35,941 nucleotides of DNA from CAYYAQ01 sp964469555 (GCA_964469555.1 CAYYAQ010000044.1:1-35941); one strand, 5' to 3'; shown: positions 15,338-24,441, numbered from the stretch's first letter. Translations and numbers: made by a program. The notes: generated from the sequence alone by a model not told the origin.

Positions 15338-16858
15338 GTGAGTGAGATGAGCAGTTCCGAACGCGAAGACCGGATGGTGGACTGGATCCTCGGAAAAGCT
15401 TCCGAGGAAGAGGCCCAGGGTCTGCGGCATGAAGCCGCCTCGGATCCCGCCGTCGCCCTGGACGCGGCCGAGCTCCGGTGCTTGTTCGACGACCTGCGCG
15501 AACTGACGGTCGAGCCGACGTCGCGGGTCGCGGTCACGGTTCGCAACGCCGTGGATCGCCGCGCGCGTCTGCGCGAGGGCAAGCCACCGTGGCGGCCCGT
15601 CGAGACGTTGTTCTACTCCCTGAAGGTCGCGGCAGTCGCCGCCGTCGTCGTGGGTGGGGCATTGTTCGGGGAACGGGTCGTGTGGCAACGGCACGAGGTG
15701 CAGCCCCGGGACTCGCAAGTTGCCGGCGCGCCGGTCGAACCAGCTCGCAGTGCGGACGCGTACGTCGCACACGAGGGAACCGCCCTGGTCCAGGACCTGG
15801 CGATAGAACCGAAACACCTTTCGCCGTTCGTGCAGGACAACACCGAGTACCCGTACCGGCTATACCGCATGGACGCGCTTGTTTCGGAGCGATACACGCC
15901 GCCGCACGCCCATGTCGCCGAGACGTTGCCACAGGATGTCTGGATGTGCGCGACGAACGCCGTCGCCAGTATGCGGCAGGAGTTCAAGTATCGGCTCAGC
16001 CCGAACCTTCGTCGCCGGGCGATCCGCGCAGCGGGCGGCCGCGACTTCCTCGCGGCGCGCATCGAGACCCTCGCGGGTGAAGTTTCGACGAAGATCCGGA
16101 TCGCGATCGTGGACTCGACCGCCACCGTCGGCGATGTCGCTCTGTCGTTGCGCGCCATGATGGCGGGTGGTTCGACGCGGCGCCTCGGCGATCACCAGGA
16201 TTGCGTTCGGCAGTGCACCGACTGGTTGGTCGAGCGCTTGCCCGCACTGAAGGGAGGCGAACTCGCGACCGCCCTCTCCGGCCTGGTCGACGTGGCCGTC
16301 GTCTCGGGCCCGAAGATGGGTCGACTCGTGGGCGTCCACGCGTCGCGGCTCGCGGAGTCGGTCATCTACTCCTACAACAACCACCGTCCGTCGATGTTGA
16401 ACTGGCAAACGTCCGCCGCGCAGCTGGCCGACGCCGGTCAAGTTCTGCGATTGGCGCCCGCGTTTGGCATCGTCAACAAGGAAGCCCTCCTCGCCAGGGT
16501 GTATCTCGCGATGCACCTCTCCGAGCGGATTGACTTGAGCACGTCGGAACGCCCGGATCTCCTCGCCGCGAAGCTCTACGGATTCGGCGATCTGATCGAT
16601 CGCAGCGACACCGAGCGGCGGCTCGGTCTCTGGCACGCGCGTGATCTGGTGCCGGAGCACTACGTCGCGTTGCATCACGTCGCCTGGAGTCGATTCCCGC
16701 TGCGGTCGGGCTGGGCTGATTTCCAGCTCGAACTATGTTCCGTATCGACGCTCGCCACCCCGGATGCGAGTTCGGATGCGTCGGCGTTGCTGCTCTCGCT
16801 CGCGGTGAACTACGCCGCGCCCGGCAGCCACGAACTGCTCGAAATCGCGATGCGCTAG
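15338..16858 (+). CDS. Single-span membrane protein, probable anti-sigma factor
   Basis: 506 residues: a soluble N-terminal part of about 90 residues, one transmembrane helix (about 91-111, LKVAAVAAVVVGGALFG), and a large exported domain of about 390 residues with no family I recognise. The N-terminal part is short, acidic and helical (EDRMVDWILGKASEEEAQGL), as in the cytoplasmic sigma-binding part of anti-sigma factors, but I see no zinc HxxxCxxC motif. The gene abuts the ECF sigma gene with no gap. The anti-sigma role is inferred from position and topology. GTG 15338 and ATG 15347 are both possible starts. Confidence 0.7.
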   Translation: MSEMSSSEREDRMVDWILGKASEEEAQGLRHEAASDPAVALDAAELRCLFDDLRELTVEPTSRVAVTVRNAVDRRARLREGKPPWRPVETLFYSLKVAAVAAVVVGGALFGERVVWQRHEVQPRDSQVAGAPVEPARSADAYVAHEGTALVQDLAIEPKHLSPFVQDNTEYPYRLYRMDALVSERYTPPHAHVAETLPQDVWMCATNAVASMRQEFKYRLSPNLRRRAIRAAGGRDFLAARIETLAGEVSTKIRIAIVDSTATVGDVALSLRAMMAGGSTRRLGDHQDCVRQCTDWLVERLPALKGGELATALSGLVDVAVVSGPKMGRLVGVHASRLAESVIYSYNNHRPSMLNWQTSAAQLADAGQVLRLAPAFGIVNKEALLARVYLAMHLSERIDLSTSERPDLLAAKLYGFGDLIDRSDTERRLGLWHARDLVPEHYVALHHVAWSRFPLRSGWADFQLELCSVSTLATPDASSDASALLLSLAVNYAAPGSHELLEIAMR

Positions 16859-16896
16859 GGCCAAATTCCGGCACCGACTCCTAGGTTCTACCGGGT

Positions 16897-18477
16897 ATGG
16901 TCCCGCTGATGAGAGCAGCGATTTTCTCGATGATGGTGATCCTGGCCCTCGTCGCAGCCCTTTCCGGTCAGGACAAGAAGCCCGCGAAGAAGTTCAAGTT
17001 CACCGATCCGCAGGACATCCCGATCCCGACGGAGACGAAGGGATTGCGGAGGATCGACCTCACTCTCGACGAAGCCTTGCGGATGGCGGACGTCAACAAC
17101 TCGGACCTCGACGTCCTCCGCCTCGGTCCCCGGCGCAGCGCGTTCGACGTGATCATCGCGCGGGCGTTCTACGACTCGGAGGTCTACTCCGATGCCGGAT
17201 TCAACAAGCAGGAGAACCCGTCACTGACGACGTTCGATACGAACCGCGAGATCTACGACGCGCGAGCCGGCTGGCGCAAGCGTTTGACCACGGGCGCGCT
17301 CGTCGACATGAACGTCTCCGCCATCAAGACTTCCCAGACCGAGCGCAGCTTCGGCAACAACGTGTTCGTGGCGTCGCGTGTCTTCGACACGAGTCTGAAC
17401 CTCAGCGTGACGCAGCCTCTGTTGCGCAGTGCGTGGTGGGAATACGGCGAGGCTGACATCCACCGGGCGCAGTCGGCACAGTCGAGCGCGAAGCACGCGT
17501 TCGAGCAGAGCCGCCAGGATGTTCTTCTCGAGGTGGCGAGAGCCTTCTGGGAGTTGGTCTTCGACCGCGAAGACTACCGCGTGCAGTTCCAGGCGCTCGA
17601 GTTGGCGCAGGAGCAGCTGCGCATCACGGAGGCGCGCATCGCCGTCAGGGACCTCGCCCCCAGGGACAAGGTCGCCGACGAGGCCGAGGTCGCGCGCCGC
17701 AAGGAGGGCCTGATCGTCGCCGAGAACCTGATTCGCCAGGGGGAGGATGATCTCCGCGCGCTGTTGTTCAAGGGGCGTACGAACGAAATGTGGAACTGGG
17801 TTCTCCGACCGACCACGCCGATCGTTCCGGATCTGTCCAAGGTCGCGGCCATGAATTGGGAAGAGACCGCGAAGAACGCGCTGCGTCAGCGGCCCGAGCT
17901 CGAACGCCTCCGCAACAACATCACTGCCGCGCAGCAGCTCCTGGTGATCGCGGAGGGTGATCTTTGGCCACAACTCGATCTGGTAGGTTCGTACAGCTCG
18001 GGCGCACAGCGGGTGGACAACCTCGCGAACACCGTCGGTGACACGTTGGCGATCGAGTACCCGGACTGGAGCTTGCGTCTGGAGTTCTCGTACCCCATCG
18101 GCAATCGGGCGGCGGAAGCGCGGCGGGACCGATCGCTTCTGGACCTGGAAGAGTCTCGGCGTCAGGTGTTTGCCGAAGAAATCCGTGTTCGTCGGGAGGT
18201 CCGGGAGGCCGTGCGCAACATGAAGACCCTCGCAGAGAGCATCCGCGCCTCCGGAGAATCCGTGCGACTCGCAGCGACAGACCTGGATACCGCTCAGCAC
18301 AAGCAGCGGGTGGGCACGCTCACCCCTTTCGACGTCCAGCAGCGCAACCAGGAGCTGCAGAATTCACGTAGCCGCCTGCATCGAAACCACGTGGATTTTA
18401 GGATTTCCGAAGCGGTCCTCGACCACGTCCAGGGCAAGCTCCGGGCACCCCCGAAGTCCGCTGGCAGGGGTCGTTAG
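16897..18477 (+). CDS. TolC-like outer-membrane efflux protein
   Basis: 526 residues with an N-terminal signal peptide (MRAAIFSMMVILALVAALSGQ). Long helical repeats are typical of the OEP/TolC family, which forms trimeric channels across the outer membrane. The two halves are visible: LTLDEALRMADVNNSDLDVL (about 48-67) and a second helical repeat from about residue 330 (AKNALRQRPELERLRNNI). The C-terminal DTAQHKQRVGTLTPFDVQQR is characteristic. No inner-membrane transporter or adaptor gene lies nearby, so its partners must be elsewhere. The start may be ATG 16897 or ATG 16909; the second gives a cleaner signal peptide. It follows the anti-sigma gene by 38 bases and could belong to that regulon. 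Confidence 0.85.
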   Translation: MVPLMRAAIFSMMVILALVAALSGQDKKPAKKFKFTDPQDIPIPTETKGLRRIDLTLDEALRMADVNNSDLDVLRLGPRRSAFDVIIARAFYDSEVYSDAGFNKQENPSLTTFDTNREIYDARAGWRKRLTTGALVDMNVSAIKTSQTERSFGNNVFVASRVFDTSLNLSVTQPLLRSAWWEYGEADIHRAQSAQSSAKHAFEQSRQDVLLEVARAFWELVFDREDYRVQFQALELAQEQLRITEARIAVRDLAPRDKVADEAEVARRKEGLIVAENLIRQGEDDLRALLFKGRTNEMWNWVLRPTTPIVPDLSKVAAMNWEETAKNALRQRPELERLRNNITAAQQLLVIAEGDLWPQLDLVGSYSSGAQRVDNLANTVGDTLAIEYPDWSLRLEFSYPIGNRAAEARRDRSLLDLEESRRQVFAEEIRVRREVREAVRNMKTLAESIRASGESVRLAATDLDTAQHKQRVGTLTPFDVQQRNQELQNSRSRLHRNHVDFRISEAVLDHVQGKLRAPPKSAGRGR

Positions 18478-18510
18478 GGGACGATGGGTGGATTCGTCGG
18501 CGGCGACTGT

Positions 18511-18540
18511 GTGACGCGCCGGCAGCGAGCCGACTATAGA
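18511..18540 (+). promoter_or_regulatory. Possible promoter of the lipoprotein gene
   Basis: GTGACG (18511-18516) and TATAGA (18535-18540) are separated by 18 bases, a fair -35/-10 arrangement ahead of the start at 18564. Two short matches only. Confidence 0.3.
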
Positions 18541-18563
18541 GAGTGTCGACCATAGAGATGACC

Positions 18564-20279
18564 ATGAAGACCACCTCGGTGTGCTGCGCCCTGCTCTGTC
18601 TGTTCCTGCCCTCTTGTGAACTCCAGGAGGAGCCGGGAGATGCGCCGCCGTCCCAAGAGGCGAAGGTCAAGAAGGAGTTCCCGTCCAAGCCCTCGGCCTT
18701 CGACTACGAGTTCGATCGCTGGCACGACGACTTCCCCTACGCTCTGCACGTGCCACCCAAGCGGGTCGGCCTGTGGTACGACCGCAACGCCCAGCAGGCG
18801 CTCGAGAAGATCGTGAACAATGTTTCGGGCCTTTGTACGAAGCCCGCGTGGATGATGTCGAAGGAGTTCTTCGACCGGCACCTCGACAGAACGGCGGAGC
18901 TGCTGATCGAGAAGCTCGACGAGACTCAACGCCGTCGGGATGGCTACGACCACGCGGAGAACCTGCTCACGGCGATCGCGCGGCAAGAGACTTCGGTGTT
19001 CGCCAAGGCGATCGTGCGCACTGCCTCGCACAGCCACCCCGGCATCCGTCGCGCCGCGTTCCGCGCGCTCCTCAACGCCGGCGACGAGGCCGCGGTGATG
19101 GAGGTCGGCAAGAAGTTCACAGCGATGAACCGGTCCGAGCAAACGGACTGGGTCAAGGCCGCGGCACGTCACCTGAGCGACAAGAACTTGTTCCCGCTGT
19201 TTCGCGACATGCTGACGAAGCAGAAATACGCGGGCATGCAAGCCTACGTGTTCGACGAGGTGATGAAGCTGCCGGCGCAGCGCTCGGCGAAGCTCTTCGA
19301 TCCGATCTGGCTTTCGATGGCGAAGGACCTGCAACTGCACGTGGCAGGGGTCATGCACGCCGCCGGCGACGAGCGCGGCACCGTGCGGTTGCGGCACGCA
19401 CTCAAACTTCCGGTCGAGATCGTGAAGCGCAAGATCGTCGCCGTGCAGGGTGCGAACCGTGGTGAAGCTGCGCCGTTGGTCGACGAACTTCTCGCGTTGA
19501 CAAACGCGGACTACGAACAGCTCAACGAACTCATCGTCGAGACGATTCACGACGTCCCGGGTCAGCGCGTCACGGACACGCTTTTGACGCTGACCGATCC
19601 ATCCAAGCCCTACCAGGTTCGCCAGCGTGCCCTGCGAGCGCTACACAGGCGCGGTTACACCTCCGAACTCGACCTTCTCGTCGAGACGATCCGAAAGGAA
19701 CCGGAGGGCACGAAGTTCCGCAACGCCATCGCCGATCTGGTGGGTGCGCAGTACGGCAAGGCCGTTCCTGGCCTGCTCGAACGCTTGAAGAAGGGCGCGC
19801 AGAAAGCCGAAATCTACTACATCCGGATGATTGCGCGCATCAACCAGAAGGAGTCGTTCCCGGCCTTGTGCGAGGTGTTCATGCGGCCTGAGTACGTGTT
19901 TCCCTGGCGTGAGCGGCACTCGAACGTGACGTTCCTCGGCGTGCAGTTTGCGAACCTCAATCGCAGCTCGGACGCGATGGTGAAGTTCCTGGGAACGCTG
20001 AAGCGCGAGGATTATCGGCGCCGCGCGGCCCTGATCCACGCGCTGGCAAACCTCGCCGGCGCGAGGCGCGATGAGCCGCACGTCGCGGACAAGATCTACG
20101 CCGCCCTGCGCGAGCGCGTATTCGACACGGCTGAACTGCCCCAGATCCGGATTCTGTCCCTGGACTACATGCGAAAGGACATTGGGATCGCCGACGCGAT
20201 GAAGCTGAAGGCCATGCTCCCGAAGGAACACACGGGCATCCGCCAGTACTTCAGCGACTACCTGTTCGAGTTCTTCTAA
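18564..20279 (+). CDS. Lipoprotein with HEAT-like helical repeats
   Basis: From the ATG at 18564 the protein has 571 residues and starts with a lipoprotein signal peptide, ending in the lipobox LPSC with Cys18 as the lipidated residue. A short low-complexity linker follows, then an all-helical body with repeating pairs such as HPGIRRAAFRALLNAG, YQVRQRALRALHRRGY and DYRRRAALIHALANLAG, the pattern of HEAT or PBS-lyase repeats. These make curved protein-binding scaffolds, so a binding role at a membrane surface is likely; the partner is unknown. ATG 18558 and GTG 18543 are alternative starts but spoil the signal peptide. It converges on the minus-strand gene 17 bases downstream. Confidence 0.8.
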   Translation: MKTTSVCCALLCLFLPSCELQEEPGDAPPSQEAKVKKEFPSKPSAFDYEFDRWHDDFPYALHVPPKRVGLWYDRNAQQALEKIVNNVSGLCTKPAWMMSKEFFDRHLDRTAELLIEKLDETQRRRDGYDHAENLLTAIARQETSVFAKAIVRTASHSHPGIRRAAFRALLNAGDEAAVMEVGKKFTAMNRSEQTDWVKAAARHLSDKNLFPLFRDMLTKQKYAGMQAYVFDEVMKLPAQRSAKLFDPIWLSMAKDLQLHVAGVMHAAGDERGTVRLRHALKLPVEIVKRKIVAVQGANRGEAAPLVDELLALTNADYEQLNELIVETIHDVPGQRVTDTLLTLTDPSKPYQVRQRALRALHRRGYTSELDLLVETIRKEPEGTKFRNAIADLVGAQYGKAVPGLLERLKKGAQKAEIYYIRMIARINQKESFPALCEVFMRPEYVFPWRERHSNVTFLGVQFANLNRSSDAMVKFLGTLKREDYRRRAALIHALANLAGARRDEPHVADKIYAALRERVFDTAELPQIRILSLDYMRKDIGIADAMKLKAMLPKEHTGIRQYFSDYLFEFF

Positions 20280-20296
20280 CGAGCCGACGCGGGCTG

Positions 20297-21067
20297 CTAG
20301 CCGTCTTTCGACTTCTCGTCCGTCGCGGGCTTCTTCGCGGGCGCTCGCGTCTTGTAGATCCAGCGCTCGTCGTCGTGGCCGCGGTAGTCGTTCTCGTGCT
20401 TCTCGGACTCGATGTCCATCCGACCGTCCCCTGGTCGGGGGGTGCGATCCATTCCGACGTAGCGGTCGGTGAGGTTTCGCGTGAACGCCGGGCGACCGTC
20501 CGACGGAAAGAAGAACACGGTCCGCGCGCCTGCCTGGAGTTCCTTTGGCCACGCGTAGGTCTCGAAAGGGAACTTGGTGTCTTCGGGTAGGGGCACGGGG
20601 GACGAGACCAATGGGGTGACCGTCGGCGGTGGGACGACCGGCGGCTTCTTCCCCGGCTCCTCGTCGCCCGGTTTGTCGATCTTCGCGTTGATGCCGAGGA
20701 TCTTCTCCGGGGTGTTGGTCAGCAGGTAGATGTAGTGCTTGCCTTCGAACAGGAAACAAAGCCCGCGCAGGGGAGGCGGCGGTGTCGCGGCGTGGAGGTA
20801 GAGGGAACTGTCGGGGTTCGTGTGGCCGCTGGCCTTGTTGACGCTGGCGAGGATCTGGTCCCTCACGTCCTCGTTCTTCCAGTCGATCTCGGCCATCTTC
20901 ACGGCGGCCTTCGTGAACTGTATCGCGATCTCCGACGTGCGGTCTTCGATGCGGAAGACGCGGTCGGCGGTCGCGTAGGGCAGCCAGAAGCTGAATCCCA
21001 GCCATCCCACGCCGAGGAGGACCAGGAGATTGCCCACGTTTACCTTGCTGAGGCTTAGACGGCCCAT
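20297..21067 (-). CDS. Membrane-anchored protein of unknown function
   Basis: 256 residues from ATG 21067 (GTG 21073 would add two). One N-terminal transmembrane segment (about 13-33, LLVLLGVGWLGFSFWLPYA) is followed by an exported region. That has a mixed domain (about 34-125), a Pro-rich linker (KKPPVVPPPTVTPL) and a second part (about 160-250) ending in a Lys-rich tail. FLFEGKHYIYLLTNTPEKIL looks like a beta-hairpin reporting a value, but I recognise no family. Its start is about 15 bases from that of the divergent cca gene, so the two share a very short promoter region. Confidence 0.7.
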   Translation of the reverse strand: MGRLSLSKVNVGNLLVLLGVGWLGFSFWLPYATADRVFRIEDRTSEIAIQFTKAAVKMAEIDWKNEDVRDQILASVNKASGHTNPDSSLYLHAATPPPPLRGLCFLFEGKHYIYLLTNTPEKILGINAKIDKPGDEEPGKKPPVVPPPTVTPLVSSPVPLPEDTKFPFETYAWPKELQAGARTVFFFPSDGRPAFTRNLTDRYVGMDRTPRPGDGRMDIESEKHENDYRGHDDERWIYKTRAPAKKPATDEKSKDG

Positions 21068-21082
21068 GCGCACTGTATCGTA

Positions 21083-22450
21083 ATGGTTTCTCTACGAGCG
21101 GAAAGGCGCAACTTGCAGCTGAACCTGGATATCCCGGCGGAGATCATGGAAGTGCTGGACGAACTCCGTCGCGCGGGCGGCGAGGTTCTGCTGGTCGGCG
21201 GCGTTGTGCGCGACGCGCTGCTCGGTCACCGTTCCCGCGACTACGATGTCGCCACGTCGCTGCGCCCCGACGCGATCGAACTTGTGCTGCCCGAAGTCCG
21301 GGCCGAGTTCGGTGCGGCCCGCGCGACGATCGCCACTGCGGGAGGCGAAGTCGAACTCACGGTCACCACGTTTCGCATCGACGGCGGGTACATCGATCAG
21401 CGCCATCCTTCATCAGTGACGTTCGTCGATTCGGTGGCGGAGGACGTGTCGCGCCGGGACTTCACGGTCAACGCGATCTACGCTGATCCGTGGACAGGGG
21501 AACTTACGGATCCCTGCGGGGGAGTCGCCGACGTCGCATCGCGCCGACTCGAGATGATCGGTGCCCCGGAAGAACGGCTGCGCGAGGACCCGTTGCGCAT
21601 CCTGCGGGCTGTGCGGTTCGCCGCGTGCCTGGAGTTCACGTTCGCGCCGTCCACCGAGCAGGCTCTGCGTCTCCTGGCTTCCGAGACCGACGCCTTGACC
21701 CGGGAGCGCGTCTTCGCCGAGTTGTCGAATGCCTTCACCGGTCCGGGCCGGGGTCGCGCGCTCCAGTTGCTGGTCGAACTCGGAATCGCCGACCACGTGC
21801 TGCCAGAGGTGCTCGCGATGCCCGGGGTGGAGCAGCCCGAGGAGTATCATCCCGAAGGCGACGTCTTTGTGCACACGTGTCTGGTGCTCGATCACGCGGT
21901 CGAAGGGGATCTCGTGCAGGCGTGGGCCGCCGTGCTCCACGATATCGGCAAGCCGGCGATGTTCGAGCGCGTCGCGGATCGGATCCGGTTCAATGGCCAC
22001 GACACGCTGTCCGCGGACATGGCCGATGTGATCTTGCGGCGGTTCAACGTGTCGAAGGCGCTGCGCGAGGAGGTCGTGGAGGTTTGCCGGGACCACATCC
22101 GATTCGCGGCGCTACCAGACATGTTGCCGAAGCGACGCGAGCGATGGATGCGGTCGCCCTGGTTCGAGAGCCACCTGAAGTTCCATCGCGCGGATTGCCT
22201 CGGCAGCCATGCCAAGCTCGGCATCTACGAGTTCGCGAAGGAGCATTGGCTCGCGCTCACTCCAGAGCCGCCGCCGCCCCTTTGCACCGGCGCTGACGTC
22301 CTCGCGCTCGGTCTGTCGGAAGGCCCATCAATCGGCGAAGCCCTCCGCCGTCTGGACGAATTGGTGACGAAGGACGATGTCTCAGATCGGGACACTGCCC
22401 TGTCGATGCTGCACGAGATTGTCGAGTCCCACTTCAGGGGTCGAACGTAG
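21083..22450 (+). CDS. CCA-adding enzyme / poly(A) polymerase family nucleotidyltransferase
   Basis: 455 residues of the class-II nucleotidyltransferase family that adds CCA to tRNA 3' ends or poly(A) to RNA. The catalytic core is LVGGVVRDALLGHRSRDYD (about 37-55), with the metal-binding aspartates Asp53 and Asp55. DVSRRDFTVNAIYAD and LREDPLRILRAVRFAA are the nucleotide- and RNA-binding motifs. After about residue 260 an HD domain follows (HTCLVLDHA, AVLHDIGKP). Sequence alone cannot separate CCA-adding from A-adding or poly(A) activity, so I give no symbol. The N-terminus before DIPAEIMEVL is unusual, and the true start may lie somewhat downstream of 21083. Confidence 0.9.
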   Translation: MVSLRAERRNLQLNLDIPAEIMEVLDELRRAGGEVLLVGGVVRDALLGHRSRDYDVATSLRPDAIELVLPEVRAEFGAARATIATAGGEVELTVTTFRIDGGYIDQRHPSSVTFVDSVAEDVSRRDFTVNAIYADPWTGELTDPCGGVADVASRRLEMIGAPEERLREDPLRILRAVRFAACLEFTFAPSTEQALRLLASETDALTRERVFAELSNAFTGPGRGRALQLLVELGIADHVLPEVLAMPGVEQPEEYHPEGDVFVHTCLVLDHAVEGDLVQAWAAVLHDIGKPAMFERVADRIRFNGHDTLSADMADVILRRFNVSKALREEVVEVCRDHIRFAALPDMLPKRRERWMRSPWFESHLKFHRADCLGSHAKLGIYEFAKEHWLALTPEPPPPLCTGADVLALGLSEGPSIGEALRRLDELVTKDDVSDRDTALSMLHEIVESHFRGRT

Positions 22451-22472
22451 GCAGTCGATAAGCCAACGGGTA

Positions 22473-22492
22473 ATCGGGGTCGGGGCCCCGAT
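22473..22492 (+). terminator. Possible terminator hairpin after the CCA-family gene
   Basis: ATCGGGG (22473-22479) pairs with CCCCGAT (22486-22492) around a six-base loop, between the stop at 22450 and the next ATG at 22536. The tail GTTGGGG is not a T-run, so intrinsic termination is uncertain. Confidence 0.35.
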
Positions 22493-22535
22493 GTTGGGGA
22501 GCTGGGCATTGAGAGAAGGGCGTAGGGGAACGGGC

Positions 22536-23567
22536 ATGACATCTGACTTTGAAGAGTTTCGTCGCGATCGCAACTTTCGCCGGCGGCAGACCCAGACGAC
22601 GCAGCGCCCCGACGGCAACCGCGAAGTATGGGAAGAACTCGAAGCTCGTGAAGCGAGCCAGCTGAACGACGAGATCCTCAATGCCGAGTGCGATGATTTC
22701 TTCACGGACGCCACGCGGTTCGTGGCGACCATCGTCCAGCGCGTGTCCAGCGATCGCCAGCAGGAGATCACCGAAACCCTGCGCCTCGAGATGGAGACAT
22801 TTCTCTGCGACTCGATTCGGCACGCGACGAACATGATCATCAACCTCGATTGGAAGAGGGCCAAGGATGCGACAGGCGAGGAGACGTTCGAGCCGAGCCT
22901 GAAGAACCTCGACGGCAAGGATCTCGACGGGTTCCGTGCGGAGGGGACGGCGCAGCTCGGCGACAAACACTTCGGCCAGGATCCGTTCGGCACCGAGCTG
23001 GACGGAACCGTCGCGCAGCCCGCGGCCCAACAGCCCGCGCCGTCGGTTCCGGTGATCGCGGAGACGTCGCCGACCGCACCGGTCGAGCCCACGCCGGATG
23101 TCACGTCGCAATCACCAATGGAATACCAAGCGCCGCCCGAGCCGACTGATCCCCACCGGATCGTGCTCGATTGCGACGACCTCGACTCGTCCGAGATCAC
23201 GACGAACCGGATGCGTTTGAGCGAGGAAGAGTTGTCGGTCTCCTTCGATGACCCGGACCCGTCGTTCGAAGCAGATGAGTTCGATGCGCGGATCTCTGGC
23301 GTCGCGTCCATCTCTCGCACGATGTCGAACTTCGACAGCGAAGACGACATGCCCCTCGCGGCATTGGTCGTCGAAGGTGGTGCGGAGTTCGAGACCTGTC
23401 CCTCGAGCCTGGAAGCCCCCGAGGTCGCGGAGGAATCCGACGACGACGACGAGGCGCAGGATGCAGACGGGCATGACGAAGTCCGCGACGCGCTCCGACT
23501 GCTGGTCCAAGAGGGCATCATGACCGCCGAGCAGGCGCGGGCCGCGTTCCGGAAACAGACCGTCTAG
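22536..23567 (+). CDS. Acidic protein of unknown function with a disordered middle
   Basis: 343 residues from ATG 22536; GTAGGGGAAC provides a Shine-Dalgarno at good spacing, which decides this start over the open frame upstream. No signal peptide or membrane helix. The N-terminal 115 residues are helical and charged (FRRDRNFRRRQ, then WEELEAREASQLNDE and LRLEMETFLCDSIRHATNMI). The middle (about 165-300) is rich in Pro, Ala, Ser, Asp and Glu, so probably disordered. The last 30 residues (DALRLLVQEGIMTAEQARAA) form a helical hairpin like those in many short oligomerisation tails. I do not recognise the family. It converges on the UbiA gene with seven bases between stops. Confidence 0.75.
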   Translation: MTSDFEEFRRDRNFRRRQTQTTQRPDGNREVWEELEAREASQLNDEILNAECDDFFTDATRFVATIVQRVSSDRQQEITETLRLEMETFLCDSIRHATNMIINLDWKRAKDATGEETFEPSLKNLDGKDLDGFRAEGTAQLGDKHFGQDPFGTELDGTVAQPAAQQPAPSVPVIAETSPTAPVEPTPDVTSQSPMEYQAPPEPTDPHRIVLDCDDLDSSEITTNRMRLSEEELSVSFDDPDPSFEADEFDARISGVASISRTMSNFDSEDDMPLAALVVEGGAEFETCPSSLEAPEVAEESDDDDEAQDADGHDEVRDALRLLVQEGIMTAEQARAAFRKQTV

Positions 23568-23574
23568 TCTGCGG

Positions 23575-24441
23575 TTACGTCAGCGAAATCCGGTGGGCCA
23601 CGACCCGCGCGGTCAGCAGCATCGCGATGATCACTGGTGAGACGAACCAGTGGCCGGTGCCCAGGGCGATCAGCGCGGTGTAGAGCATCGTGCCGAGCAG
23701 CAGCCACATCATCGCGCCCCGGATCGTCCTCCGGTTCCATTCGATGTTGCGGTGCCGCCACAGGAAGAACGTCGCCAACGCGATGGCGATCCCAGTGGCG
23801 GGCCACGTGACCGGGAGCGAGTAGATCACGAGTAGTCCTGCGATCGGCGGAACCGAGATCAACCCGAGGACAGATCGACGGTGCACGTGCTTCTCGTCCT
23901 CCAGGATTCCGAGAAGGGTCACGGCGACGATGTAGAAAAAGTAGCCCGCCGCGGCTTCGATCGCAGAATCGGTATTCCACACGTTACCGAGTCCGGCCAC
24001 CGCTGTGGGAGCCAGAAGGTTCATGCCGCGCAGCGTGCCCATGGTGACGGCGCCGGCGGCGACGTTCTTCTTGATCACGTAGTCGTAGCCCAGAACGAGG
24101 GCAGCCATCACACCGTGGTAGTAGGGAATCGGACTCGCGAACAGGCAGCCGGCGAGACAGAGGATGCCGAGGATGAGTGCGCGGACGGGCGTGATCTTCC
24201 CCTGCGGGATCGGTCGTTCGGGTCGTTGCTTCGCGTCGAGTTCACGGTCGGCGTGATCGTTGAGGATCATGCCGCCGGCGTAGAGCAGCACGCTCGCCAC
24301 GATCAGGCGCACCACGTTCCCGTCCCAAGAGACGGCGCCCGTGCCTGCCGCGAGGCACAGGCCCGCGAGGATGTCCGCGGCCGGGGAGAACAGCGTTCCC
24401 GCGCGGACCAGAACCAGGTAAGGGCGGAGTTCTAGAACCAA
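23575..24441 (-). CDS. UbiA-family prenyltransferase
   Basis: An integral membrane enzyme of 288 residues with about eight hydrophobic segments. UbiA enzymes attach a prenyl chain to an aromatic or other acceptor. The first Asp-rich motif is NDHADRELDAKQRPERPIP (Asn61, Asp62, Asp65, Asp69), which binds the prenyl diphosphate through Mg. The expected second Asp-rich motif is not clear; DEKHVHR near residue 184 is the nearest candidate. The acceptor cannot be named: quinone, chlorophyll-like and EboC-type substrates all remain possible. The only start is TTG 24441, inside the last codons of the upstream protease gene, with translation presumably coupled. Standing behind dxr, it suits an isoprenoid-related cluster. 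Confidence 0.85.
   Translation of the reverse strand: MVLELRPYLVLVRAGTLFSPAADILAGLCLAAGTGAVSWDGNVVRLIVASVLLYAGGMILNDHADRELDAKQRPERPIPQGKITPVRALILGILCLAGCLFASPIPYYHGVMAALVLGYDYVIKKNVAAGAVTMGTLRGMNLLAPTAVAGLGNVWNTDSAIEAAAGYFFYIVAVTLLGILEDEKHVHRRSVLGLISVPPIAGLLVIYSLPVTWPATGIAIALATFFLWRHRNIEWNRRTIRGAMMWLLLGTMLYTALIALGTGHWFVSPVIIAMLLTARVVAHRISLT

Noticed and set aside
18491..18533. GTCGGC and GCCGAC as a hairpin after the TolC-like gene
   Set aside because: Six pairs around a loop of about 27 bases is weak, with no T-run.
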